A DNA stretch of 64,000 nucleotides from Tetrapyrgos nigripes (taxonomy: Eukaryota > Basidiomycota > Agaricomycetes > Agaricales > Campanellaceae). The notes beneath the pieces are model-generated. The model was given only the letters and a program-made list of their open reading frames with translations. It was not told where the DNA came from and ran no database searches. The stretch is from NCBI GenBank assembly GCA_013368315.1, contig JAACJM010000060.1:310001-374000 (forward strand), given 5' to 3'. Positions within the stretch are counted from its first letter, which is position 1. Every line of letters starts with the position of its first letter. This document shows, piece after piece, positions 45,527 through 56,415 of the stretch. Made by a program: the position numbers and the translations under genes.

Positions 45527-46800
45527 GCAACCAGACAAGGGACTGTAACTGCCATAGGAGACGTGGAACTATGGCGAAGGATCAAAGAGTCCCCCAAAAG
45601 GGACCTTGAAGTAGTAAGTGCCCTCGACGTCATCCTACGAAATGGACCACGGTCTCTGGTAAAAAATCTACAGGAATGGAACTACAAGGACAGGATTATA
45701 TTATTTCGCGGCAAAATCTATGTCCCAGCTGACAATGATCTCCGACGAGACATTAGCCAGTTTGCGTTCTCGACTACGTGCGAAAATTGCACGTGCGTTT
45801 ACGCCTAAGGCGAAAATTTGCGTTGCACCAAACAACGCACGTAGACCTCGTTTTCCTCTCAATAAAGATCTTCGTTAGCTTGTACATCTCGTAAAACTTG
45901 AAATATTACGACTCATTATGACCATGTAAGTGCTCCTCCTAGAACAACGATAGCAATTCCAGCAACTCTCATCCTCAGTCCCAGATCCAATTCGGCGTCA
46001 CCGGAGCTCCCAGCTTGGCTAGACGGTGAACTATCAGGTTCTGGAGACTCAAACGACTCAGGTTCTTGTGGGATCTGTGCAGTCTGGCGTCGAGTACGAG
46101 GCATGTTGCAGTATGTAGAGGTACAAGATGCTACGTGGTAGGTCTACGCGCGTTGTTTGGCGCAACACAAATTTTCGCCTTAGGCGTAAACACACGTGCC
46201 ATTTTCACACGCAGTCGAGAACGCAAACTGGCTATTGTAAAGTTACACCACGACTCTCTAGCAGCGGGACACCCTGGAAGATACAAAACCTACGAACTAG
46301 TCAGCTGAGAATTCTGGTGGCCGGGTATGTCGGTATTTGTCAGAGACTACGTAAACGGCTGCGCCAAATGTCAACTGACAAAACCCAATAAAAATCTGAC
46401 CCGAGTTCCATTGGTACCCACCGAAATTCCAGAACGACCCTTCAGAACTATCACGACCGACTTCATCACGGATCTCCCCGAATGTAAAGGATTCAATGCA
46501 GTACATGTTGTCGTTGACAGGTCAACAAAAACCGTCATTATATCACCATGCACAAAAACAATTGACAGCGACGGTACAGTTAACGTCCTGCTTGATCACA
46601 CATGGCGGCGATATGGACTATGGGATAAAATGATCTCCGACTGAGGACCACAGTTCGCTAGTAAAGTCATGGCTGCGGTCCACGAGAAGCTCGGAGTAAC
46701 ATCAGCCCTGAGTACAGCTTATCACCCACAGACCGACGGAGAATCTGAACGATACAACCAAGAGCTGGAACAGGTCTTACGGATCTTCTGCAACTAGCTA
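45527..46800 (+). pseudogene. Ty3/gypsy integrase, split by a MITE and truncated
   Basis: The zinc-binding HHCC region (HHDSLAAGHPG, CAKCQ) is joined in frame to the upstream piece (45,563-45,753) once the MITE at 45,756-46,232 is ignored. The catalytic D-D-E positions are visible: TTDFITDLP (46,458), SD at 46,636-46,641, and the E in [11 protein letters not shown] (46,741). An in-frame TGA at 46,642 lies where the nearly invariant Arg of SDRG is expected. Further stops are at 46,306 and 46,795. The C-terminus and the 3' LTR are missing. Confidence 0.85.
45756..46232. mobile_element. 477 bp MITE with TA target-site duplication
   Basis: Inverted repeats of about 90 bp begin GCCAGTTTGCGTTCTCGACT and include 'tttacgcctaaggcgaaaat'. 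TA flanks both sides (45754-45755 and 46233-46234). Removing the element and one TA leaves an uninterrupted integrase reading, so the boundaries are secure. TA duplication suggests the Tc1/mariner group. A 62-codon minus-strand frame (46,104-45,916; MPRTRRQTAQIPQEP with a hydrophobic tail VAGIAIVVLGGALTW) lies inside; it may be chance or a captured piece. Confidence 0.88.
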
Positions 46801-47039
46801 CCTGGATACATGAATAAGGCCAAGTCCACATATTTTATGATCCATCCACAAGAACAATTCACCATAATGCTCACATAGGGTATTCTGCTGGCAGGGCCAT
46901 TCCTGAACCCTTCGAGCTCACTGCCACTGCATTCCCGTCCATCATCAACTGTTCCCAAACCCCGCCCAATGTCACCTTCATTGTCATTCGGTACACATGT
47001 ATGCACTGTTTTCCCCAAATGGTTAGTATGTCATGAATC

Positions 47040-47545
47040 GCTCCCCGCCTATTCATTTCCTTTCTATTCTTTCTCCTTTACTATCTACTTCCCACTCTAA
47101 CCCCATAAACGTCAACCATTTCTCATCATCGTCTATAGTTACCATCTCTCTAGATCTATGACTCACATTCTTATCTCCTCCGATTCCTATCTCCATGGAC
47201 ATTCTCACTGTCAATCACTCCGTATGATCTAGTACCTTCATCTATCCATATTTGACTCATTATTCTCTCGCCCTTGACATTTCCACATGATACCATCTAT
47301 TATTACTTACTCTTTCCCATCTGTTCATATTTTACTTATATACCTGTGATCCTTGTAACCTATTCCTTAGTTCGTTCACTTCGTCTCCGCTCCGTACGTG
47401 TACTATGCAGTGTAGAGCCTAGTCAGCTTACTTTCTCTCTATCTCTTTACCTCTCTTCCTCTCTTGATCAATCTATGCTCTTGTAACTGGTTTTCTCGTA
47501 CTGTGTGACTTGGGTGGTTATTGAGTGTACCGACAACCTTGACAA
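47040..47545 (+). repeat. LTR-like repeat A, copy 2 (uninterrupted)
   Basis: Full-length relative of 36,345-36,413 plus 38,677-38,995. It carries 'atttcctttctattc', 'catcatcgtctatagttaccatc' at the point where the other copy is split, and ends 'gacttgggtggtta..gacaaccttgacaag'. It lies between the truncated integrase and the second KDZ gene. Confidence 0.5.
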
Positions 47546-47871
47546 GTAACATCTCGGTAGTCGGTTGCACTTCGCGCTAATATTGTGCTCGACGTGGCGC
47601 CTATCCGAACAATTGCTCCGTAACATTGCGCCCGTCGTTTGGAATTTCGTTACCATCATCCTTAAAGCCATGCTCGCTGTTGGAAACGATGAGCACGGCT
47701 TTAATTAGTAGCATCCATAAAAATAGCAAATAAAATCGTAAAATTGCAGCAAAAAATACATACATGAGGGTACAATCAGGACTGCCAGGTAGACCCTGTA
47801 CAGAACCATACATTCCGCTATCGTGTCCAAAAGATACAAAATGATCCATATCACAAAAAAACCTGCTCTGA
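47546..47871. other. 3' flank of KDZ transposase 2
   Basis: No gene. A short hairpin 'gctcgctgttggaaacgatgagc' lies at about 47,673. The left end of this element should be here, but no inverted repeat partner was found. Confidence 0.35.
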
Positions 47872-50800
47872 TCACAAACTGGCCTTGCTATCATCGTCGT
47901 CGCTGTACTGGTCATCGCTGTCGTCACTGTCATTGATGTTGCCCAGGCTGTCTTGCTCGACGTGCTCAAAAAGGGGGGTGGACCAAATAGACTGGAAGGA
48001 AATTTCAATACGCCGATAGAGAGCGACCTGCTTTGCAGCGTATGCAGCCAGACCGTCCCTTATCCCAGCTTCCAGACCCTCCTCACCGTCACATAACTCC
48101 CTTCGTTCTGACCACCAGCGTTCCTTCCAAGCGAGAAATGCTGACGTACGCTGCATTTCCTCCTTCAGGAGCATTACCTCCTCTGTTGCTCGTTGGGCTC
48201 TTGCACGGCTCCGACACCACTCTGACCGGCATACCTCGTTGCCCTCATCTGCTCCATCCTCCAAGCTGATTCCTGGCCCTGACTCCCATATCCAGGAATT
48301 GTGTTTGGTTGTTTCCCCTGTCCCTTCCCGAGAAATATCCTCCCTTCGTGTCACTCCCTGACGTCCTGACCTCACCTCGTTCCAAAGGACAATCTCGTTG
48401 TCCCCCACTGCCGTACTCGCCTCCTCTTCTGCAGGCTCCCAGCTATCTTCATTTGTCCCCCGCCTTCCTGCACCCTTCCTCAAACGTGCTTGATCCCGAT
48501 ATGAGCGAACGTCCTCATTCTTCAAGACCTGCAACTCCTTCTCCCAGACTCCAGGCCCCACCAAGCTCAGCTTCACTGCTCTTGCCAGTCGGTATCCGTT
48601 AGCATACTTTCTGGCCCACTGCTGGACACGGTCTATTATTGCACGTGAATGGAGACCAGGACGTTGGCCTGCAATGTTCGCATTTTTGAAGAGCACCATG
48701 CAGCTCTTGACTCGGAGAGTGTGGCGAAGACACTCAATAGCGGTATTGCACTGGGCAGTGCGGAGACGGTCCTCAACCAAGACAAGGCCAGGCATACACA
48801 CTCTTTCCTGACATTCCATGGGAATAGCTGAGGGTAACCACAACTTTACATCCTCTGGGTTGGTCACTTCTGATCTTGACCCCTCCACCTCCTCGCCCAG
48901 ATCCACCAGCATCTGCAAAAGCCCTGGTAAATATATCCCTCGCAGACGTTCATATGCCACCAGCTTCTCACAGAGAGGAGCTCGTTGTTCAGCAATGGCT
49001 GTCTGGACTCGATCGTCACAGTTTTGATTACAGCGTCCCTCGGTTTCAGTACCAGTGCCCTTTGATTTGATGAAGTTCTGCACAGTTAGACTCAGGTAAT
49101 ATCAGCAACAGAAACAGCAGCAGCATTAGTCAAGGAAAAACTCACCACATGCACTCTAGATCTAAGCCCATGGCTATGAAGCCAGCCGCACTCACATCAT
49201 TCCAACTAATACCCCCTCTTGCTTGACGGCTTGCATCTTCTGCCTCCAGCTCTTCTAATGCCTCTTCCTCACCTAGCATTAAAGTGCAGAACTTTTCATA
49301 CAAAATAAAGACACTCACATTCGCTGGTTACTTCAAACAGATTTTCTATATCCTTTGGATATGGCGCAACCTCCCAAGCGACACAGGCAGCCTCCCACTT
49401 CTTGACCAGGTCCAACGGTAATCTTGATGTCCAAGCATTGTGGGCCTCGACCTGGACGTTGCGTTCCGCAACTGCCACTTTATACCTCCGCATCAAGGTT
49501 GCACCTGATAGATTTTGTAGGAAGTTAGCTCAAATGTTACTAATACAAATCAGAAGGACTCACCCATGCCAACGAGCTTTTGCCAGTTCCATGCAGCAAA
49601 GTGATCATCCAGGATATCTTGACGCATGCCCAGAGCCATTGGCTTAGTCGAGTAAGAAACACCATTGTGAGCAGCCCAAATCCTCTCTGGCCCCTCTCCG
49701 TTACAATGACCAACTCCGGATATCAAATTAAAGGAGAACTGCTCATATCCTTTTTGAATATGAGCAGGCTCGTGAAATTTTCTGACAGCAGGAGAAACAT
49801 TGCCAGCGTTGAGATCATGGGCAGGTCTCATGTCATCGGTCCATACGTTTGATATGCGGTCAAAGAGATGAATAAACCATTGACAAGCTATATCATAGCT
49901 TATCAACAGACTGGTTATCTCCAGGAAGGTCTTGAGCGTGTAAGCAAAAATGAAATCCATGCAGGCATATCTGGATGTAACGGTAACAGTCAATGAGTGA
50001 AACTAAACATAGAGCATCCATGACTTACCGCTCTCCATTGGGTATATTCCCTACCCCGTTTGGCATCAGCATGTCAGTCCTCTCGCAGGAAACAGCCCCA
50101 ACGCCAGTATACCGTAAACCCCTCGAGAACTTAGTCAAAGCTTGGGCCAATGCAGCAAAACCCACACAAGTGCTAATCTACATTTCGATTAATGACTTCC
50201 TCAGAAAGACAGCCCTATGATACTCACATCGTCGTTCTCTATATGGCTGAGTAAGTATTCTTCGTACTTTTTTCTGGGAACGAAATAGCTCCAGCCCATC
50301 CCAAAGCCCGGGTCTCTTGAGTAAGATGAGACGAGTTGATTCTTCAGTTTGAAGTTAGCGTCCATCACTAAGAAGACACAGTAGAGAAATTGATGAGCAG
50401 AGGACACAGTGGAGATGTCAAGGCCAGGAGGCAAATTAATGCCTGGGTATGGGCAAGAGGGACAGACGACGGCTAACTCTCCCTCCTTAGTCATCAAAAC
50501 GCGCTCAGGGTCTGGGTCTTGCTCTCTTCCGCCTCGCTTGAGAAGTTTGAGATGCCGCCATTGATGTGTCATTCTCTGTAAAGGAGCAATGCAAGACTTG
50601 GGGATGTCAAGGCCGGTATTGCTGCTTAGACGTTCGATTGTATGGTAGAAATCGTGGTTGGAACCTTTCGAGGTGATGGCGAGGTGATGAAGAAGGTCCA
50701 TTAATGCGAAGGAGGCTACCGTCTTTGGTATGTCATGAGTAGAGGGGTATAACCCTTGCCGTAGGAGCTGTAAGCATGTGGGACAGAACGTTCACAGTTG

Positions 50801-51637
50801 CAATATGTCAGCTTTACCTCGTGCAGACCGTTGACATGGAGAACACGTAAGTTGGAATGGCAAGGTTGTGGGTTGCGGCAATACATGCTCAAGTGGTTGA
50901 GCTGGATGGTCAGGCCTAGCTTAGCAAGGCTGGTCCTAACGAAGTGAGTACCATCCCATCGCTAAAGAATTTTTAGTTCAAGTTGCAGCTTCAAGAATGG
51001 GTAACACACCTCTACCCTATGGAAGGGATTTCGCGTGTGTCATCATGTGCAACAGGAAGCACAGGTAAGATCCGGTAAAAAACAGTCTAAGCATCTAACC
51101 TCTCCTGGAGGAGGAGGAAGCCGCTGCCGCACAACACAGTCCGGGCAGGTTTTCTGTGCCAGTGCATCCCCTTGTCCATCCCAACGCAACAGCTTGTCCA
51201 GGTAGCGCTGCTGATGCAACTCTGCCCAAACCAAGTCCGAGCGTCTCTGTAAATATGTTTAGTTGTTCTTCCCAAGTAACTAACGCTAACAAATGGCTTA
51301 CAGAGGTTTTGCTTCTCTTTTTCATTCCAACAGTCACCTCTATAATCTCAGCCTCTGGCCCAAAAACCTCCTTATCTACTTCCTCCTCAACCCACTGGTC
51401 ATCATCTTCCAGAGCAAATGTGGTGTCGTCATCAGGTCCCCATACATCTCTTCCCTCCGTCCAGGAGGTACCCTTTTGAGGAGATCTTGGTGTTTCTGTT
51501 GTTCCAATGGCGCTGCTTCGAACCGTTCTAGTACTGATAACCTCGTAGTCATCGTGATCGTGGACTCGGTCATGGAAAGAAGTGATGGAAGGACAGCCTG
51601 GACCACGGCCACGAGCACGGACTGGTCTGCGACACAT
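47872..51637 (-). pseudogene. CxC2/KDZ transposase, element 2, damaged
   Basis: Eight minus-strand exons fit in phase: 51637-51302, 51246-51010, 50961-50228, 50177-50029, 49970-49564, 49504-49319, 49272-49146 and 49090-47872; about 1,131 residues. The last acceptor is the least certain. The CxC2 cluster reads TCPDC..RCLDC..TCASCC..H..PFH. The core has VFLVMDANFKLK, SYDIACQW and GEGPERIW, matching the three acidic sites of the RNase H fold. The C-terminus is acidic. Lesions: two consecutive TGA codons at 51,045-51,040, exactly where CxC2 has two variable residues, and a 1 bp deletion near 50,772 (HAY then QLLRQG in another frame). It has the same architecture as the gene at 10,940, and its 5' end faces the TET/JBP gene 288 bp away. 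Confidence 0.88.
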
Positions 51638-51925
51638 GAACTCGAGTAAGAGAATTGAGAAAAACACGTCGGATGTCACATGAAGCTCACATGCAACTGT
51701 GATCCAAAGTTTGTTGATCAAACCTGACTTTCCATTATCCTGTCAAGCTGGTACTTAGGCCTTAGGACTCAAGTGCGTATTTCTTTCTTCATTCTGTTTT
51801 CTTTGCGTACTGTATGTCTAGGTCCACCATAGACTAGGACGTCAGCATAGCTTCTTTTATGTCTTCTGAAAATTGAAGTTATTTGTAATTTAGCACAGCT
51901 GACTTTGCACGTTAACTTTGCAGAC
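51638..51925. promoter_or_regulatory. shared divergent promoter of KDZ transposase 2 and TET/JBP gene
   Basis: This is the only DNA between two start codons that face away from each other. No clear TATA box. It is CT-rich, with 'ttctttcttcattctgttttcttt' around 51,780. Co-regulation of transposase and dioxygenase is inferred from the layout only. Confidence 0.45.
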
Positions 51926-53488
51926 ATGGGCAAACCAAAACTCCAGCTTCTCGTAGGACAAGCTTATAGTTGCTCCTCCTTCTGCCTAGAACAGGCCCTC
52001 AAATATGTCAACGACTGCACAAATCTCGACTCCGACGACCTGGAAGACAACCCACCCCTAGAGGAACCGACTGCACATGACAACCACGTCTCCCTAGCAA
52101 TGCATCTACCTGATCCCTCTCCACCTTCTGCCAGACCCGTACCATCATTGTCCCGCCTTCAGAAGAAGAAGAAGAATCAACAGAGGAAACACTCAAAGCG
52201 CAAAGCTGAGGCGACCGAGGCAGTGAAGCAAAATTGACTCTCCCTCAAACTTATATCTATCAGTTGCGCTCTGAAGTCGCTCCCTATCTCCATCAGTGCG
52301 GATGCAGCTCAGTTCTCAACGACTAAACAGGGATGGTCTGGCAGTCCTAGTGCCTTTGGACACCCTCTCCTCTCCTCCTGGCAAGATCTCAGTGCTCTTA
52401 GACAGGTGTTTGACTATATTGATTGGAACGGACAGTGCGTTCCCATGTACATACCCTCCTCGTTTGTTGCTCATTTCATTTTTAGGGATGCTCACCCTCT
52501 TCTTGACGTCAGCGGACGTGTTGTGGGTATCCTCGGAGGAACACCAAAGGATTTTGTAGGATATGGAGAGGCTGTCAGCGGCGCTACAGCCAACATAGCA
52601 GATGCTGCCTCGTCGATGACTTTTGTTAGCAAGGAGGAGGGCTCATGTTGTGGCGACTTCAAGACAAAAACATCCGGCATCTCTTTTGGCAACGGTCGCC
52701 TTGCCCCTGGAAACATCAAGGTCACTGGTTCAGCTTCCAACTCTGCCCATCTGCGAAAACTACTGGCTAGCCCTAACCTCAAAAGGATAGTTGGCTTCAC
52801 CAACTGTGAGTCTGATTTCGGCATTTAGTATGATGATATTAATAACGTTATTTTGTCTTTTAGCACTATTTCAGTGCTTCACTTACAAGATTTACTGTTC
52901 CTATGCCCGCACCCTCAGTCTCCTTGAGGCTGCCAACCCCAATCTCCAACGAAATTTCCCTCGATCACCCTTCGCTGCTTGTACCTTCAACCTAGGACCT
53001 AGGTCATTTTCCCCCCCTCACAAAGACCATGCCAACAAGGCTGATGGTTTTTGTGCCATCATTGCCTTTGGAAACTTTGATCCAGACAAAGGAGGTCATA
53101 TTGTGCTCTGGGAGCTTGGCCTGATTGTGTGTTTCCCCCCCGGATCTACCGTTCTTATTCCCTCTGCTGTCATTACCCACTCAAACATACCAGTTTGTGA
53201 GGGCGAAACCAGATACTCATTCATCCATATTCTGCAGGAGCCTTGTCTCGGTGGTTGGACAACAAGGGCATGACTGACGTCGACTGGGACAAGCAGGCTA
53301 CAGAGGAGGAGAGAAGAGCAAAGGATAACGCCTCTCGCCTTCACTGGCGTTCTGCTTTGTACAACTACACCTGGTGGAATGACATGTTGAATGGAAACTG
53401 GCAGGGAAAGCCTCGAGAGGATGGCTGGACCGGCAGTTTGAGTGATTTCAGTGACTTGAGTGATTCGGAAGATGAGGACGAGTTGTAG
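51926..53488 (+). pseudogene. TET/JBP-family 2-oxoglutarate/Fe(II) dioxygenase
   Basis: Two exons, 51926-52805 and 52864-53488, would give 501 residues. The core reads AACTFNLGPRSFSPPHKDHA, GFCAIIAFGNFDPDKGGHIV, FPPGSTVLIPSAVITHSN and ETRYSF. The iron ligands are visible: H-x-D in PHKDH (codons at 53,019 and 53,025) and the distal His of THSN (53,178). The 2-oxoglutarate-binding Arg is in TRYSF (53,211). This is the fungal TET/JBP class, which oxidises 5-methylcytosine, and in basidiomycetes it is known to be embedded in KDZ and Plavaka elements. The N-terminal region ends in a basic linker (KKKKNQQRKHSKRKAE). Lesions: TGA at 52,235 between VKQN and LSLK, and a 1 bp deletion near 53,228 just before SAGALSRW. 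Both are mild, and the catalytic core itself is uninterrupted. Confidence 0.87.
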
Positions 53489-54627
53489 ATTTATCTAGCT
53501 ATTTTTCATGTAGTAGTAGACTTGCAATTGAGCCCCTTCTTGGGTTTTTTACTTTACAACTGCACAATACACAACGTAGAACACATGACTTAGCAGCTGA
53601 GGGCCTTATGGAAACGCCAGCCCAAAGAGAGGCCTAGACTCTGCGTACCCAAATATGGTAAGTGCTCCTCCTCATACCGTCAGCCACCCGAGACTTCAAC
53701 ACCAATTATTACTCTCCCTTGCCTTGCACTCAGTATACAAACTCTACCTTGCAACTTTATACATATCAAGGTATTTTTGAGAATTTTCTGATCGCGCAAA
53801 AAGCTTTACTCATTCCTCAATAGCTTAGATAGCTTGTTTTCTGACAGTAGGGTATTCGAGCACAGTGCAGCATTCTTTCTCGGTATCAATGATATAGTTG
53901 TGTTATATACATTGTATATGGTGTATAAAAAAATCATGACGGTCCAGGCTTAATGGGTTCCACTTGAGTAAAGCCAACTACTTTGCCCTGTGACCACAGA
54001 AATCAGGATATAACTTTTTACCTCCGAGGCACACTTGTCTGATATTCAAGGAAGCAAAATTCCTCATTAATTTAAAGAATAATATTAAGTATGAAGAAGA
54101 ACGGACATCATATAAATTTCGAGTTTCCCGGAGTGCCCTCGATCTATACACTCTTCTATCCTAACCTCACTGAGAGATGGATACTTTTGGTATGCGTGCC
54201 AAAATTTTCATGAAGCTACCTTAATATAATAAAGACCGGTTTTCATTGTCATCTTCATGATTTTAACTCCCAAACCAGCTATACTTCGTCTACGAATCTG
54301 ACATTTTGAGCTTCAAGAGCAATTTCAACTGTAATCCAACAACTGCGCAGCAAACTTGCAAAGGAGTGAGGAATAATTGGGCTTAGAAACATTTTCAACA
54401 TGCTGGTAAGAATCTTTGAATATTACAGATGATTCCCCTTCGCCTTTGATCACTGAACAAGGAAGAAGTGAGGAACAAAGTCAAATAGGGGCTTATGACT
54501 CCAATATCCGGTACATCAACCCATTCGCCTAACGTTGGACGTTGGGTGGCTGATAGATATCAGCTCAGGTGCTGGTCAGCCTGAGCTGATCAGACTAATA
54601 GGAGCTGACATCTGGAATGCTTGGCTA
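53489..54627. other. non-coding gap between TET/JBP and the RNase H1-N-like gene
   Basis: AT-rich, with no supported gene. A palindromic stretch (atcagctcaggtgctggtcagcctgagctgat, 54,559-54,590) sits at its right end and could be an element terminus or an operator-like site. Confidence 0.35.
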
Positions 54628-55993
54628 ATGGACTTCAGCTCAGGATCATCAACTGTCACCATCCTTCGTCCTCTCACCACTACCACTTCCATGTTGTCCA
54701 CGACTCAACAAGTAGCTGCTGGTAAGTACAACCTTCTTGTCTCTCTAGAGCTGAGGTATATTGATTATATTAATTATTGATTGATTATTGATGTTTTGGA
54801 CAGTTCAAGGGATCAATTTGCGCCCTGGAGAAGGTAGGTTTTTATTCTTGTGATAGGTTCAAGAACTTACTAGAAGTATTTTTTCTACTGACGGTGGACT
54901 GCTGGTGCAATGGAGACAGGAAGGGTCAGACGTTGCGCAACAGCCCACATGGCAAGGGCAAGGGCCCAGCGTTGACCCTGTTGTTAGGCCATCTTCGACA
55001 GCAAATAGTGGTATTGAACGAGCAGATGAGGAGGGTGAAACACAACAGACGCAACCAGGGTACGTCTGTTTCATCATGATCACCTCAAGCTTTCTAGTTC
55101 TGATATTGCACATAGGATGGCTTTCACGGCGTATTCTGTACCTCCCACTTTGGTACAGCTGAGGTCGGATCTGGCGGGCATGGACCTAGACAGGCACGCT
55201 GAATTGCTGCCATTCATCGTGGTGACACGAGGATGGAGAATAGGCATTTTTCCCTCATGGTGTGCACTTGTGTTCTTTCTAACTCTGGTAGTTTTTCTTA
55301 CTTGAATTTTTGTACTACATGTTTGACTTGCCCAGGGAAGTTGCACAACATTTTGTGAGTTACGTGTTCACACCTCAGTACACGGAGTGCTGGACACTTC
55401 GTTCTGCCCTGTCCCAGTGGGAATATGTTGCGGATTCTCAACCAGGGCTGGTGGTCATTCCTTGACCATGCAGCATTCCCCCTTTCTCTCTAACAACCCA
55501 TCTCACTGAAGATCAACTCTGGGGTGATTTTCTGATCTTCCCGGAGGCCAGTGGTACTCAACGTAACACGCGGTAGCGGCACCCTTCTGTTCATGGAGCA
55601 GATTACCCTGCCGGCTACGCTAACGTGCCACCTCCTGAAGAGCCTCACGTTCGTGTCACCCATGCCTCTACTCGTATTTCAATGCGTGATATGGCTACCC
55701 CAAGGCGTAATAATACTACATCTGCACATGGACATGGCACCCAAGGACACTCGACCCCATCCTGTGCAACATCAACGCCCTCTTGTGTTATTGTCATTGA
55801 CTCAGATTCAGGAGACGATGAAGATGAAAGAGATGAAGGCGAGGAGTGGCGATCTCCACGTAATACGGTTACAACATCTCGGACACCAGCTGGTGTCATT
55901 GTCATTCATTCAGATTCAGAGGATGAATACGGAACAGATGAAGAGTTGAGCGAAGAGGGATTGCAGCTCATGAGAAGAATAGGGAGAATGTAG
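54628..55993 (+). pseudogene. RNase H1 N-terminal-like protein with two SIM-like motifs
   Basis: The start could be ATG 54,628 or 54,691. Exons at about 54628-54721 and 54804-54833, one ending at 55059, 55116-55259 and 55336-55993 fit the frame; the second/third exon junction is uncertain. Across the intron at 55260-55335 the protein reads FIVVTRGWRIGIFPSW, then EVAQHFVSYVFT and LRSALSQWEY. This is the viroplasmin/RNase H1 hybrid-binding fold also seen at 9,549. The C-terminal part carries CVIVIDSDSGDDEDE and GVIVIHSDSEDE: hydrophobic V-I-V-I cores followed by acidic serines, the classic SUMO-interaction pattern. Two in-frame stops (TGA 55,463 and TAG 55,574) separate domain and tail. It may instead be two genes, but the shared frame favours one damaged gene. 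Confidence 0.6.
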
Positions 55994-55996
55994 TAC

Positions 55997-56165
55997 AAGG
56001 GCCACAATCCAATATCTTTTGTACTTAGAGTACATAGTTCCAAGTGCACCCTAAAATTATAGCTAAAATACTAGTACCAAAAAATGTAGAGTGGGATTGC
56101 AATTCAATATCTTTTGTACTTACACAATGTAGAGCAGGGCTGCAATCCAATATCTTTTATATTTC
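55997..56165. repeat. three copies of a ~24 bp motif
   Basis: 'caatccaatatcttttgtactta' at 56,003, 'gcaattcaatatcttttgtactta' at 56,098 and 'gcaatccaatatcttttatattt' at 56,141. Non-coding, between the RNase H1-N-like and accessory genes. Confidence 0.7.
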
Positions 56166-56415
56166 CTTCAGTTAGAGGATAGGACGATAGGAATTTTAGA
56201 GTATCTCCTTCAAGTTCGAAAAATGCAGCCACAACGACATATACATACAAAATTTCTTGGTCATACTTGGTGTCATTCATACATAGGGTTGGGAATCGCT
56301 TATAGACAAGATGGTCAGAATAAAAGGGTGCTAAAAATTACTTATGAGAGATTGCCCATTCGCAAACATTTGCTGTTGCCTCACTTTGAAGCTCTCTATC
56401 TGTCCGTTTTTTACT

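Noticed and set aside
47872..49083. 403-codon frame as a stand-alone gene
   Set aside because: It is the last exon of KDZ transposase 2. The apparent start is a GTG, and upstream exons join in phase.
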